A DNA stretch of 64,000 nucleotides, from NCBI GenBank assembly GCA_021776175.1, contig JAJFGJ010000016.1, positions 136,107 through 200,106 on the forward strand, written 5' to 3'. Positions 1 to 7,258 of this stretch are shown here, one piece after another; within the stretch, counting starts at the first letter, position 1, and every line of letters begins with the position of its first letter. The DNA is from Kiloniellaceae bacterium (GTDB lineage: Bacteria; Pseudomonadota; Alphaproteobacteria; Kiloniellales; J153). A program made the position numbers and the translations under genes. The notes under the pieces were generated by a model that saw nothing but the letters and a program-made list of their open reading frames with translations, had not been told where the DNA came from and searched no databases.

Positions 1-801
1 CGCCTGGGCGTGCGCAACATCGAAGGCTACAACAACCGCATCGAACAGGCGCTCAAATCCGGCGAGGTTCTGACCCGTAAGGTGCAGACCGGGTTCGATC
101 CCGACACCGGCCAGCCCTTGCAAGAGGAAGTGCCCCTGGATCTGGAGCCCTTGCCGCTGATTGTCGTCGTGGTCGACGAAATGGCCGACCTCATGCTGGT
201 GGCGGGCAAGGACATCGAGATGGCGGTTCAGCGCCTGGCGCAGATGGCGCGCGCCGCCGGCATCCACATCATCATGGCGACCCAGCGCCCCTCGGTCGAT
301 GTCATCACCGGCACCATCAAGGCTAATTTCCCGACCCGGATCAGCTTCCACGTCACCTCCAAGATCGACAGCCGCACGATTTTGGGAGAACCGGGGGCGG
401 AGCAACTGCTCGGCCAAGGCGACATGCTCTACATGATGCACGGCGGGCGGATCGAGCGCGTGCACGGCCCCCTGGTCACCGACGGCGAGGTCGAGGACAT
501 CGTCGCCTTCCTGAAGAAGCAGGGCCAACCGTCCTACATCGAAGGCGTGACCGAGGACGACGAGGCCGAGTTCGATCCCCTGGGCGGCGGCAACACCGGC
601 GAGGGCGACGAGCTTTACGACAAGGCCATCGCCGTCGTCCATCAGTACGGCAAGGCCTCGACCAGTTTCATCCAGCGTCACTTGCAGATCGGCTACAACC
701 GCGCCGCGCGCATCGTCGAACGCATGGAGGCGGAGGGCGTGGTCAGCCAAGCCAACCACGTCGGCAAGCGCGAGGTCCTGTTGCCGGGCGGGGAGCGCTA
801 G
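1..801 (+). CDS. ftsK: DNA translocase FtsK, C-terminal part (5' end outside window)
   Basis: FtsK is a septum-anchored hexameric ATPase that pumps DNA and helps resolve chromosome dimers at division. The window holds its last 266 residues, open at position 1. The hydrophobic Walker B strand '[13 protein letters not shown]' lies around residues 53-65. The '[12 protein letters not shown]' segment of the RecA-like motor follows, and a winged-helix gamma domain (about residues 205-266, '[20 protein letters not shown]') ends the protein. In the family the gamma domain reads the polar KOPS sequences and contacts XerD. The stop overlaps by 3 bp the stop of the convergent acyltransferase gene. The last 44 codons are repeated with synonymous changes at 4365-4499, so this 3' end may have been swapped by an insertion event. 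Confidence 0.97.
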   Translation, partial: RLGVRNIEGYNNRIEQALKSGEVLTRKVQTGFDPDTGQPLQEEVPLDLEPLPLIVVVVDEMADLMLVAGKDIEMAVQRLAQMARAAGIHIIMATQRPSVDVITGTIKANFPTRISFHVTSKIDSRTILGEPGAEQLLGQGDMLYMMHGGRIERVHGPLVTDGEVEDIVAFLKKQGQPSYIEGVTEDDEAEFDPLGGGNTGEGDELYDKAIAVVHQYGKASTSFIQRHLQIGYNRAARIVERMEAEGVVSQANHVGKREVLLPGGER

Positions 802-1439
802 GGGCGCGGGGTCATTTTCTCGCCGGCGAGCGTTGTCATTGCTGTCTCCAGCGCCGCCATGAACGATGCCCGGTCCTTTGTCCAAGTCATCGCCCGGCCG
901 ACAATCGCATCGAAAATGAAAGGTATGGGTAGCCTCGCACCTTTTGGCAGCGCCCTGCCAACACCGTGCAGGAACACGGGTACCACCGGGACTTCCGGGC
1001 GACGGCGGGAGAGATGAGCGATGCCGGTCTTGAGGACGGCCCGCCGCTCCGGTTCACCGCGGGATCCTTCCGGGTATAGGATCAGAATTTCGTTTCGATC
1101 CAACGCCGTGACGCAACCGGCAAGCGGGTCGCCGTCCTTTCGGCAATATCCTCCTCTTTTTATCGGGATGATCCCCAGCAGGTTGAGAGAGATCCAGGCG
1201 AGCCAAGGGTTGCGTAGAAAATAATCACCCGCTGCCAGCGGCCGCAGGCGTTTTTGAAGGCGGAGCGGAAACATGGCCATCAGCACCAGCGTATCCAGGT
1301 GCGAGTTATGATTCGCGACAACGATTGCCGGACCGGAAATCGGCAGGCGCCCGCGGTGGTGAAGATTGACACCGAACAGACCAAAGACAATCGGCCGCAG
1401 GATCGCCAAGTGCAAAAACCAGTGAACTGCCGGGTTCAT
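798..1439 (-). CDS. PlsC-family 1-acylglycerol-3-phosphate acyltransferase
   Basis: Predicted inner-membrane lysophospholipid acyltransferase of 213 residues; the family adds a second acyl chain to lysophosphatidic acid to give phosphatidic acid. The catalytic NHxSxxD motif is seen as 'NHNSHLD' near residues 43-49, and the substrate-binding motif as 'LYPEGSRGE' near 121-129. The N-terminus is hydrophobic. It is the last gene of a minus-strand set with a CdsA-like synthase and a CDP-alcohol phosphatidyltransferase, so it probably feeds phosphatidic acid to them. It is likely a paralogue of a housekeeping plsC elsewhere. The 11 bp gap to the upstream gene supports co-transcription. Substrate choice cannot be read from the sequence. 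Confidence 0.9.
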   Translation of the reverse strand: MNPAVHWFLHLAILRPIVFGLFGVNLHHRGRLPISGPAIVVANHNSHLDTLVLMAMFPLRLQKRLRPLAAGDYFLRNPWLAWISLNLLGIIPIKRGGYCRKDGDPLAGCVTALDRNEILILYPEGSRGEPERRAVLKTGIAHLSRRRPEVPVVPVFLHGVGRALPKGARLPIPFIFDAIVGRAMTWTKDRASFMAALETAMTTLAGEKMTPRP

Positions 1440-1450
1440 GGCGCTTCCTC

Positions 1451-2392
1451 CTAGCGTGGGACAGTGTAGACGAGATGGAAAAACAACGGCGCGCTGAAGA
1501 TCAGACTATCGACACGGTCGAGGATGCCGCCGTGCCCCGGTAGCAATGTGCCGGTATCCTTAACGTTCATGTCTCGCTTCAATGCCGAAATCGTAGCATC
1601 GCCCATGAACCCAGCGGCAGCGATGGCGATGCCGATGAAAAATCCCTGTCCGGCGTTAAAAGGGGTCAACCACGGGGCCAGCGCCGCGCCTAGAACCGCG
1701 CTCGACAGCACACCGCCGATCAGACCCTCCCAGGTCTTGTTGGGGCTGACCCTGGGAAGGATTTTCCTGCGGCCAAACGACTTACCGAAAATATATTGGG
1801 CCACATCGTTGGATTGGCTCAGGAGAACCAGATAGAGAACCAAGCCGGCGCTGCCTGCGGCTGGATTGACCGAGGCCGGCAGCATCAGGAGAAGGCTGAG
1901 ATGGCCGAGCGCGAAAACCGTGGTCATCATGCCCCAACTTAGCGTGCCGGCGGCGCGCAAGAACCCTGCTGTGTCTCCCACCAAGACCATACCGATGGAT
2001 GGCATCAGCAATGCCCATAACGGGACAAACGCCATGAAAGCTCTATAATGACCCTGAGCAATGAGGACGTACTGGGCGGGTATTGTCAGGTAGCCCACGA
2101 CAAGAACAAGTCGATCCGTCTGGCGTGTCGGAACCAGGGATACGAACTCCTTGAGCGCTAGAAAGCTCACTATCGCGAAGAAGATTAAAGAGATGGAACG
2201 ATGGAAGGCGACCGCTAGAGAGAACACCGCCACCATCATCCACCAGGAGCGAACCCGTAGCTTGAGTTCGCTAAGATCTCGGTCCGGCCTTATCGTGGCG
2301 GCCGTCATCAGCGCAAAAGTCGCCAGGACGAGGACCGCGAAGACGCCCAACAGCGCAAGCTGGGCGTTAAGGGGGATCGCAACGGCGTTCAT
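1451..2392 (-). CDS. CdsA-family phosphatidate cytidylyltransferase (YnbB-like)
   Basis: Integral membrane enzyme that would make CDP-diacylglycerol from phosphatidic acid and CTP. The family signature is complete near the C-terminus: 'SALKRDMNVKDTG' followed by 'LLPGHGGILDRVDS'. The rest is a series of about seven hydrophobic segments. I chose the ATG at 2392 (313 residues). It overlaps the upstream stop as ATGA and has an AGGAGG ribosome-binding site just ahead. The reading frame stays open another 460 bases upstream, but that stretch lies inside the preceding gene and encodes an Arg-rich, non-membrane shadow. Its place between a CDP-alcohol transferase and a PlsC protein recalls the E. coli ynbA-ynbB pair rather than the housekeeping cdsA. 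Confidence 0.92.
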   Translation of the reverse strand: MNAVAIPLNAQLALLGVFAVLVLATFALMTAATIRPDRDLSELKLRVRSWWMMVAVFSLAVAFHRSISLIFFAIVSFLALKEFVSLVPTRQTDRLVLVVGYLTIPAQYVLIAQGHYRAFMAFVPLWALLMPSIGMVLVGDTAGFLRAAGTLSWGMMTTVFALGHLSLLLMLPASVNPAAGSAGLVLYLVLLSQSNDVAQYIFGKSFGRRKILPRVSPNKTWEGLIGGVLSSAVLGAALAPWLTPFNAGQGFFIGIAIAAAGFMGDATISALKRDMNVKDTGTLLPGHGGILDRVDSLIFSAPLFFHLVYTVPR

Positions 2393-2997
2393 TCCGCTAC
2401 CTCCTGCAAGGCTTTCAGGGTCCGGTTGAAGACGGTAACGATCATCAGCGCCACCGTTCCAGCGAGCACCCCGTCGATCCATGGGCCGGGCTCGATACCC
2501 AAGGCCAAGACCAAAGCCAAGCCGCCGAAAACAACGGCGCGGAACTTCTTCGTCATCGGGCCGTCGGTACGGCGTTCGGCGCCTATTTGTACCGCCACAG
2601 CGCCGGTCAGTTCGATAACGACCGTAAGCACGACCGCCGCAACCGCGAGAAAAGGGGAAACTCCCGGCACTACGGCCAAAGGCAGATAAAGCACGACATC
2701 GGCGACCGCGTTCAGGTGTTCGTTCAGAAGGCATCCCAAGGGCGACGACATGCCATGTTCGCGGGCCAGCAGGCCATCGATATGATCGAGCGCGAGGCGC
2801 AATAGAAGGACGCCTGGAACCGTTAACAAGGCCCAAGCTTCCTCGGGCCAAGCGAGGACGATCCCGCCGGCGGTCATCGAGAGCATGAACGAGGCGGTGG
2901 TTACCTCATTGGCGGTCACACCGGCTTTCGCAAGACCGCGCGCCCAGGGGCGGAAAATGTTTTCGAATAGAGGTTTGGTGTTACCGATTGGGAACAT
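2389..2997 (-). CDS. CDP-alcohol phosphatidyltransferase family protein (YnbA-like)
   Basis: Membrane enzyme expected to use CDP-diacylglycerol and an alcohol to form a phospholipid. I chose the ATG at 2997 (202 residues) because 'gggagaaag' precedes it; an upstream ATG at 3150 would add 51 residues of non-family character. The motif DGxxARx8GxxxDxxxD is only partly kept: 'DHIDGLLAR' and the glycine are present, but the next two positions are Asn, in 'GCLLNEHLN', and an Asp follows four residues later. As far as I recall YnbA-like proteins deviate at the first of these positions, but I cannot confirm the second. First gene of the three-gene lipid set, read divergently from the regulator at 3417. 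Confidence 0.85.
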   Translation of the reverse strand: MFPIGNTKPLFENIFRPWARGLAKAGVTANEVTTASFMLSMTAGGIVLAWPEEAWALLTVPGVLLLRLALDHIDGLLAREHGMSSPLGCLLNEHLNAVADVVLYLPLAVVPGVSPFLAVAAVVLTVVIELTGAVAVQIGAERRTDGPMTKKFRAVVFGGLALVLALGIEPGPWIDGVLAGTVALMIVTVFNRTLKALQEVAE

Positions 2998-3416
2998 TTT
3001 ATCTTTCTCCCTTTGGTGATGAACGCGCGGGGCCGTCGTATGGATCCCGGTCCTTGGAAGGCATTTGCATGGTCTTTGAATAGCCTCCGAGAACGCCACC
3101 AGCGCACGCGCTGCGACCAGTCCTGTTAGGGCTTTGGGGATGATGTCCACGATCCAGATTTCCCCCTCTAAATAAAAATATCTCGTCTGAAATATTTATC
3201 CGCTGAAGAAAAGTTTCCAGAGAATCGATAAACATTCAACAATATTGGTGTATTTGTTGTGAGATGGAATTACCTTTATTTACACCGCAAACAAATATTA
3301 CTCTCCGTTATCTTGCGTTCGATGCGGTGGGTGAGGACTCTCCACCATTTAGGGCTCTACCGGCGGGCGGTAAAAAAGGGTAAAATCTGCCACGTATTGG
3401 GGAGGGGAGGCCCAAC
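2998..3416. promoter_or_regulatory. Divergent promoter region between lipid genes and HTH regulator
   Basis: About 420 bp without a supported gene. The part from 3165 to 3300 is strikingly AT-rich against its surroundings. It holds an inverted pair 'tatttgtt' (3251-3258) and 'aacaaata' (3290-3297), each inside longer similar sequence, a reasonable operator candidate for the regulator encoded at 3417. The regulator has a strong purine-rich Shine-Dalgarno ('gaggggaggc') before its ATG. No unambiguous -35/-10 pair could be fixed by eye. Confidence 0.5.
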
Positions 3417-4325
3417 ATGGCGGACAAAGACCTAACTAAGCCAGATCGCCAAATTGGCTCGATGCTCAGCGGTGAAGAAGTCGAACGATTGCGCGAGGCG
3501 ATCGATACGCTGCGCACACAACTTGGCTTTCGCTTGAATGAAATCGCGCTCGAGTGCGACGTCCCAGAGCACACGGTACGTAACTTCGCCTACCGCAAAA
3601 GCAATCGGCCCGACAGCGCCGTTCTGGGGAAGCTCTATAAGTACTTCCTCGGCAATCGAGATCTGCTTCCCGAAGGGTTTTTTTCGCCCGGCGGAGAGTC
3701 GGTCCCGGAACTGACCGATGGATTCCTGGGGAGAATCGCCCGACTCGATCTGATTAAGATGGAGTTGCCGATATCCGAGAATAATCTGAAACGGGTTTAC
3801 GACCGTTACAGCGGTTATTACATCTGCTTCCGGCATTCCAATCGGTCAGAGGCCATTTCAGTCTCCTGGCTGCACATCATGCCCCTCAGACCAAGAGCCA
3901 AAATCCCGCGATGGGGCTTGCCATTACCCCGCTTCACGCTCTTCATCGAGTATCCGGACCGGTTCGACCCCGGCACCACGCGCAGTTACGTCGTTATCGG
4001 ATATGGGTTCAGCAGAGGGGAGCAAATTTACTTAACCGGGCAACATGACGGGGGTCTGCACCACTTCATCCTGAACGAACCGCCAATCCCAAAGTACACT
4101 TATATACAGGGCCTCTATCTGGCGACTTCGTCGGAAGACAGGCACCCATTCGCGGCCAAGGTTGTGTGCCAGCACCTTGGAAGCGATGTGTCACGTCAAG
4201 ACTGGAGCGACAAACTCGGGATATTCCCTCGCGGAGAATTCAACGCACGTTTCGAGAACTCCGACATCATACAGCGCGCGATCGGAGATAACGATCTTCT
4301 GGTGGCAGGGAACGGCAGTGCATGA
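3417..4325 (+). CDS. HTH transcriptional regulator with unrecognised C-terminal domain
   Basis: A 302-residue soluble protein. Residues about 20-80 form an XRE-like helix-turn-helix: 'LNEIALECDVPEHTVRNFAY' has the expected spacing, with the Arg/Lys-rich recognition side 'YRKSNRP' after it. Residues about 115-300 form an alpha/beta domain starting 'NNLKRVYDRYSGYYICFRHS' that I do not recognise; it has no membrane segment and looks like a ligand or lipid sensor (inference). Its divergence from the three lipid genes suggests that it controls them. Its stop lies 3 bp before the ftsK fragment and in the same frame, so read-through would fuse the two. Codon use is less GC-biased than in the flanking core genes, which fits acquisition. 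Confidence 0.8.
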   Translation: MADKDLTKPDRQIGSMLSGEEVERLREAIDTLRTQLGFRLNEIALECDVPEHTVRNFAYRKSNRPDSAVLGKLYKYFLGNRDLLPEGFFSPGGESVPELTDGFLGRIARLDLIKMELPISENNLKRVYDRYSGYYICFRHSNRSEAISVSWLHIMPLRPRAKIPRWGLPLPRFTLFIEYPDRFDPGTTRSYVVIGYGFSRGEQIYLTGQHDGGLHHFILNEPPIPKYTYIQGLYLATSSEDRHPFAAKVVCQHLGSDVSRQDWSDKLGIFPRGEFNARFENSDIIQRAIGDNDLLVAGNGSA

Positions 4326-4328
4326 TCT

Positions 4329-4499
4329 GCCGCCCGCCATCAGCACCGTAAGGCCTCGACCGGCTTCATCCAGCGTCACTTGCAGATCGGCTACAACCGC
4401 GCCGCGCGCATCGTAGAGCGCATGGAAGCCGAGGGCGTGGTCAGCCAAGCCAACCACGTCGGCAAGCGTGAGGTGTTGTTGCCGGGCGGGGAGCGCTAG
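4329..4499 (+). pseudogene. Truncated second copy of the ftsK 3' end
   Basis: Aligns without gaps to 631-801 at a constant offset of 3698. From 667 to the stop the two copies differ at seven bases (717, 720, 729, 732, 771, 777, 778), all synonymous, so the encoded C-terminal 44 residues of the FtsK gamma domain are identical. Two further codons differ in amino acid near the left edge, and similarity fades before about 4339. There is no start codon or ribosome-binding site, so it is a remnant rather than a gene. Synonymous-only divergence means both copies evolved in working ftsK genes before they were brought together, which marks the right edge of an inserted segment. Confidence 0.93.
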
Positions 4500-4522
4500 G
4501 CCAGCACGGGACAAGGAAGAAG

Positions 4523-4620
4523 ATTTACCGCGAAGACACGAAGGCACTAAGGCGCGAAGATAGGCAAAGAAAATTCTACTTCGCGGCTTCTTAGTGCCTT
4601 CGTGTCTTCGTGGTGAAAAT
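4523..4620. repeat. Long palindromic intergenic repeat
   Basis: Two arms, roughly 4523-4560 and 4581-4620, pair almost throughout. The core arms 4531-4551 and 4590-4610 are perfect reverse complements of 21 bases. The loop is about 20-30 bases. The sequence type ('cgaagacacgaaggca') resembles dispersed palindromes found between genes in many environmental bacteria. It lies just beyond the ftsK remnant. The remaining bases of the 4500-4803 gap hold no supportable gene; a frame open upstream of the ureohydrolase start from 4657 looks non-coding. Confidence 0.85.
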
Positions 4621-4803
4621 TTACTTTCCCGTGGGGCTCCCGCCCAGTTGTAATCCTTGGGCTTGACCCGAACGTCCGTGCATCCCCTGAAAGTAGACCA
4701 GAATTACCGTGCCGGACTTGGCCTCGAATTAGCCATGAGCGGGTCGAGGCGTTACCATGTACTCGCGAACCAGCCGTTAGGGTTGCCGCGAAAGGATGGA
4801 CTC

Positions 4804-5769
4804 ATGACCAAGAACACCTACGAAACCGGACGCTTGAATTTACCCTTCGTCGGTCATTGCACCTTTGGTAAGCAACCGGCCTGCCTCGACTGGGACGCCA
4901 TCGACGCCGATATCGCCGTCCTGGGCGCACCCTTCGATATGGGGACACAGTACCGTGCCGGGGCGCGCTTCGGACCGCGCTCGATCCGCGAAGCGTCAAC
5001 CTTGTTTTCCTTCGGTCACGGCGGCGCCTACGATTTCGAAGACGACATCACCTATCTGCCTAGCGATAAAGTGCGGATCGTCGACATCGGCGATGCCGAT
5101 ATGATTCACACCGATACCCTGCAAAGTCACGGCAATATTGAATTCGGCGTGCGCAAGATTTTGAAGGCCGGGGCGCTGCCGGTCGTTCTCGGCGGCGATC
5201 ATTCCGTGCATATTCCCTGCATCCGGGCGTTCGACGATCAAGCGCCGGTTCACATCGTCCATGTGGACGCCCATCTGGATTTTGTCGATGAGCGCCATGG
5301 GGTCAGATACGGCCACGGCAATCCCCTGCGCCGGGCCTCGGAAATGCCGCACGTGACGGGGTTCACGCAATTGGGCATCCGCAATGTGTCCTCTTCCAAT
5401 CGCGACGATTACGAGGCGGCCCGCGCCGCGGGGTCTACCATTCTGTCTGTCCGCGATGTGCGCGGGCTCGGCACCCAAGGGGTGTTGGCTCTCGTACCGG
5501 AAGGGGCGCGCTACTACCTGACCATCGATATCGACGGCTTCGACCCCTCCATCGCGCCCGGCACCGGCACGCCGAGCCACGGCGGCTTCCTGTATTACGA
5601 AGTGCTGGAAATCATGCAGGGTTTAGCCAAACGCGGCGACGTCGTCGGCATGGACCTGGTAGAGGTCGCCCCCGACTACGACCAGTCAGGCTCGACGGCG
5701 TTTCTTGCCGCGCAGTTGCTGATGAATGTGCTGGGCTACGTGTTCCACGAAAAGGGCCTGAGCGACTGA
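4804..5769 (+). CDS. Ureohydrolase, agmatinase/guanidinobutyrase family
   Basis: Manganese-dependent hydrolase of the arginase superfamily, 321 residues. The metal ligands are visible as 'GGDHS', 'DAHLDF' and 'DIDGFDP', with the late 'DLVEVAPDYD' motif. This pattern fits agmatinase-type enzymes, which release urea from agmatine or a related guanidino compound; sequence alone does not separate agmatinase from guanidinobutyrase or guanidinopropionase. I chose the ATG at 4804, which has 'aaagga' ahead and starts at the family's usual N-terminus; the 49-residue upstream extension is not family-like. Agmatine deiminase is encoded at 13072, so agmatine could be used by two routes. Monocistronic in the accessory ftsK-lolA interval. 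Confidence 0.88.
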   Translation: MTKNTYETGRLNLPFVGHCTFGKQPACLDWDAIDADIAVLGAPFDMGTQYRAGARFGPRSIREASTLFSFGHGGAYDFEDDITYLPSDKVRIVDIGDADMIHTDTLQSHGNIEFGVRKILKAGALPVVLGGDHSVHIPCIRAFDDQAPVHIVHVDAHLDFVDERHGVRYGHGNPLRRASEMPHVTGFTQLGIRNVSSSNRDDYEAARAAGSTILSVRDVRGLGTQGVLALVPEGARYYLTIDIDGFDPSIAPGTGTPSHGGFLYYEVLEIMQGLAKRGDVVGMDLVEVAPDYDQSGSTAFLAAQLLMNVLGYVFHEKGLSD

Positions 5770-5953
5770 TCCTAAGTGGCCGGCCCCGGCCCCGAACAGT
5801 CTCAGCCAAGAGCGGTCATTGGCTATTGCCCTGCTGTAATCGTTCCAACCTTTCAGCGTGACTTAGATTGTTGCGACCCCGGTGTACGATTGAGACGAAG
5901 AACTCAAGGTCTAAAATCTGATCCTGTTGCAACTTTGCAGCTAAACGATCTAC

Positions 5954-6919
5954 CTAAGCAGCACGCCTTGATACTTTGGTCGCGAAAATTGAAATCAATC
6001 CACCAAGCATGACATAGCCAAGAACCACCTCAATCGTTAACCAAATTTCGCCTGAAAGATTGAGAGGAAGAACATCGCCGAAACCAAGCGTCGTGAATGT
6101 GACAAAACTAAAATAATAAGGCGTGAAAACTGTCGCATCCCGCCCTTGCGTATCGATAGACGGAGCAATTTCAATCAAGAAATGAGCCAGCGGTTCAGGC
6201 ATCCAATCGGGGACTGGGTAACCCGCATACGCAACGCCAAAAATTATCGCAAACGACAGGGACCACATAAACCAGAGGGAAAATGATCGGCCACAATCGG
6301 ACATTGCCGACCAGAAAAAATAGGCAAGCCAAGATATGTACATCTTAGGGTTTTGCTTTCTGATCGACGGAAATATTTTCACATGGGCAAAACACTGCCT
6401 TAAAAAATGCGTTTTCCCACTTACTTTTATGAGCGGGCGAGCACTAGCTTGGCCTCTGAACTCTTCTATAAATGACTGATCATGTGCAAAGCGTAAAAAT
6501 AGTTGGCTACCGTAACTACCAGAAAGTCTGATACCTCTGTAAATGGCCCATCGATTATACTTAACCGAAAACAAACTCGAATTTTCCACCCTCGCGCCTA
6601 CTAAAACCGCATTTCTGAAGTCTGCACCATTTGCACAGGATGAAGATAGGTCGGCGGCCATTAAATGGGCGCCCTGAAAGTTTGTGCCTATCAATATGCA
6701 ATCTGTAAAATTTGCTCCATACAGTTTTGATAAACTTAAGTCCGCACCAACAAGGTTTGCTCCTGAAAAGTTCGCTTCTATAAAATCAGCTCCGCACAAG
6801 TTTCTTTTTCTTAAATCTGCTCCTGTAAAATCCAGTGGAATAGAGCGATTAGCCCTCCGCCATTCATTCCATTTATCTATCCCTGAAAGAAGGAGTTTTA
6901 GTTGTTCTTGGTTGGCCAT
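5954..6919 (-). CDS. Pentapeptide-repeat protein fused to a potassium-channel-like pore
   Basis: A 321-residue protein in two parts. Residues about 29-112 are pentapeptide repeats of the A(D/N)LxxA(D/N)F type ('GADLRKRN', 'GADFIEAN', 'GANLVGAD', 'GANFTDC'), which should form a right-handed beta helix. Residues about 190-318 hold two hydrophobic helices around a pore loop with the filter 'TLGFGD' (277-282), as in two-TM ion channels. Base composition and codon choice are clearly more AT-rich than the surrounding genes, so recent acquisition is likely. No partner gene is adjacent. Plausible roles are a gated cation channel whose soluble repeat domain senses or docks a partner, or a toxin/defence effector; neither can be shown from sequence. 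Confidence 0.85.
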   Translation of the reverse strand: MANQEQLKLLLSGIDKWNEWRRANRSIPLDFTGADLRKRNLCGADFIEANFSGANLVGADLSLSKLYGANFTDCILIGTNFQGAHLMAADLSSSCANGADFRNAVLVGARVENSSLFSVKYNRWAIYRGIRLSGSYGSQLFLRFAHDQSFIEEFRGQASARPLIKVSGKTHFLRQCFAHVKIFPSIRKQNPKMYISWLAYFFWSAMSDCGRSFSLWFMWSLSFAIIFGVAYAGYPVPDWMPEPLAHFLIEIAPSIDTQGRDATVFTPYYFSFVTFTTLGFGDVLPLNLSGEIWLTIEVVLGYVMLGGLISIFATKVSRRAA

Positions 6920-7258
6920 ATCCGTACCGCATAAAAATCAAGTATAGGGTGCCCAAGTCTAATCTGTAAATCCGCCACCGCATCAAAATGGATAAGAATT
7001 TGAGCTGGCTTCTCATGCCACCGATAGTCCGAATCGGGTCATCTTTCCCCTTCCAAGCCCCGTCCGGTCTACGTCGGTAGCTGGGGGCGAACCGGGCGCA
7101 ATCACGACGAAAACCGACATTCAGGCTCGAACGCCCGAAGTTGGAGGTACTGCTGCCGTGGCTGAACCCCGGCCCGCCGCTTTGACGCCAGCCGGGGCCG
7201 GTTCGGGCACGGGTGTGCACGCGGTCAAAACGCCGACCAGCCGCCACGCGCGAAAATC
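6920..7258. other. Gene-poor spacer
   Basis: A 339 bp gap between the channel gene and the oxidoreductase stop. A minus-strand frame is open across 6873-7247, but its translation is Arg/Pro/Gly-rich without recognisable motifs, and it runs into the channel gene. Base composition shifts from AT-rich to GC-rich near 7040, which may mark a junction between segments of different origin. Nothing else is supported. Confidence 0.6.

Noticed and set aside
2393-2851. 460-base extension of the CdsA-like frame
   Set aside because: Arg-rich and non-membrane, lies inside the upstream CDP-alcohol transferase gene; the ATG at 2392 has a strong ribosome-binding site and ATGA overlap.
2998-3150. 51-residue N-terminal extension of the CDP-alcohol transferase
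   Set aside because: No family likeness, and a good ribosome-binding site precedes the ATG at 2997. It cannot be fully excluded.
798-4499. Integrase or transposase for the ftsK-bounded segment
   Set aside because: All genes in the segment have other clear identities or are accounted for; no tyrosine or serine recombinase motif was seen.
5776-6012. 78-codon plus-strand frame after the ureohydrolase
   Set aside because: Overlaps the channel gene end and has no recognisable protein features.
6873-7247. 124-codon minus-strand frame between the channel and AOR genes
   Set aside because: Runs into the channel gene, Arg/Pro/Gly-rich translation, no motif or ribosome-binding site.
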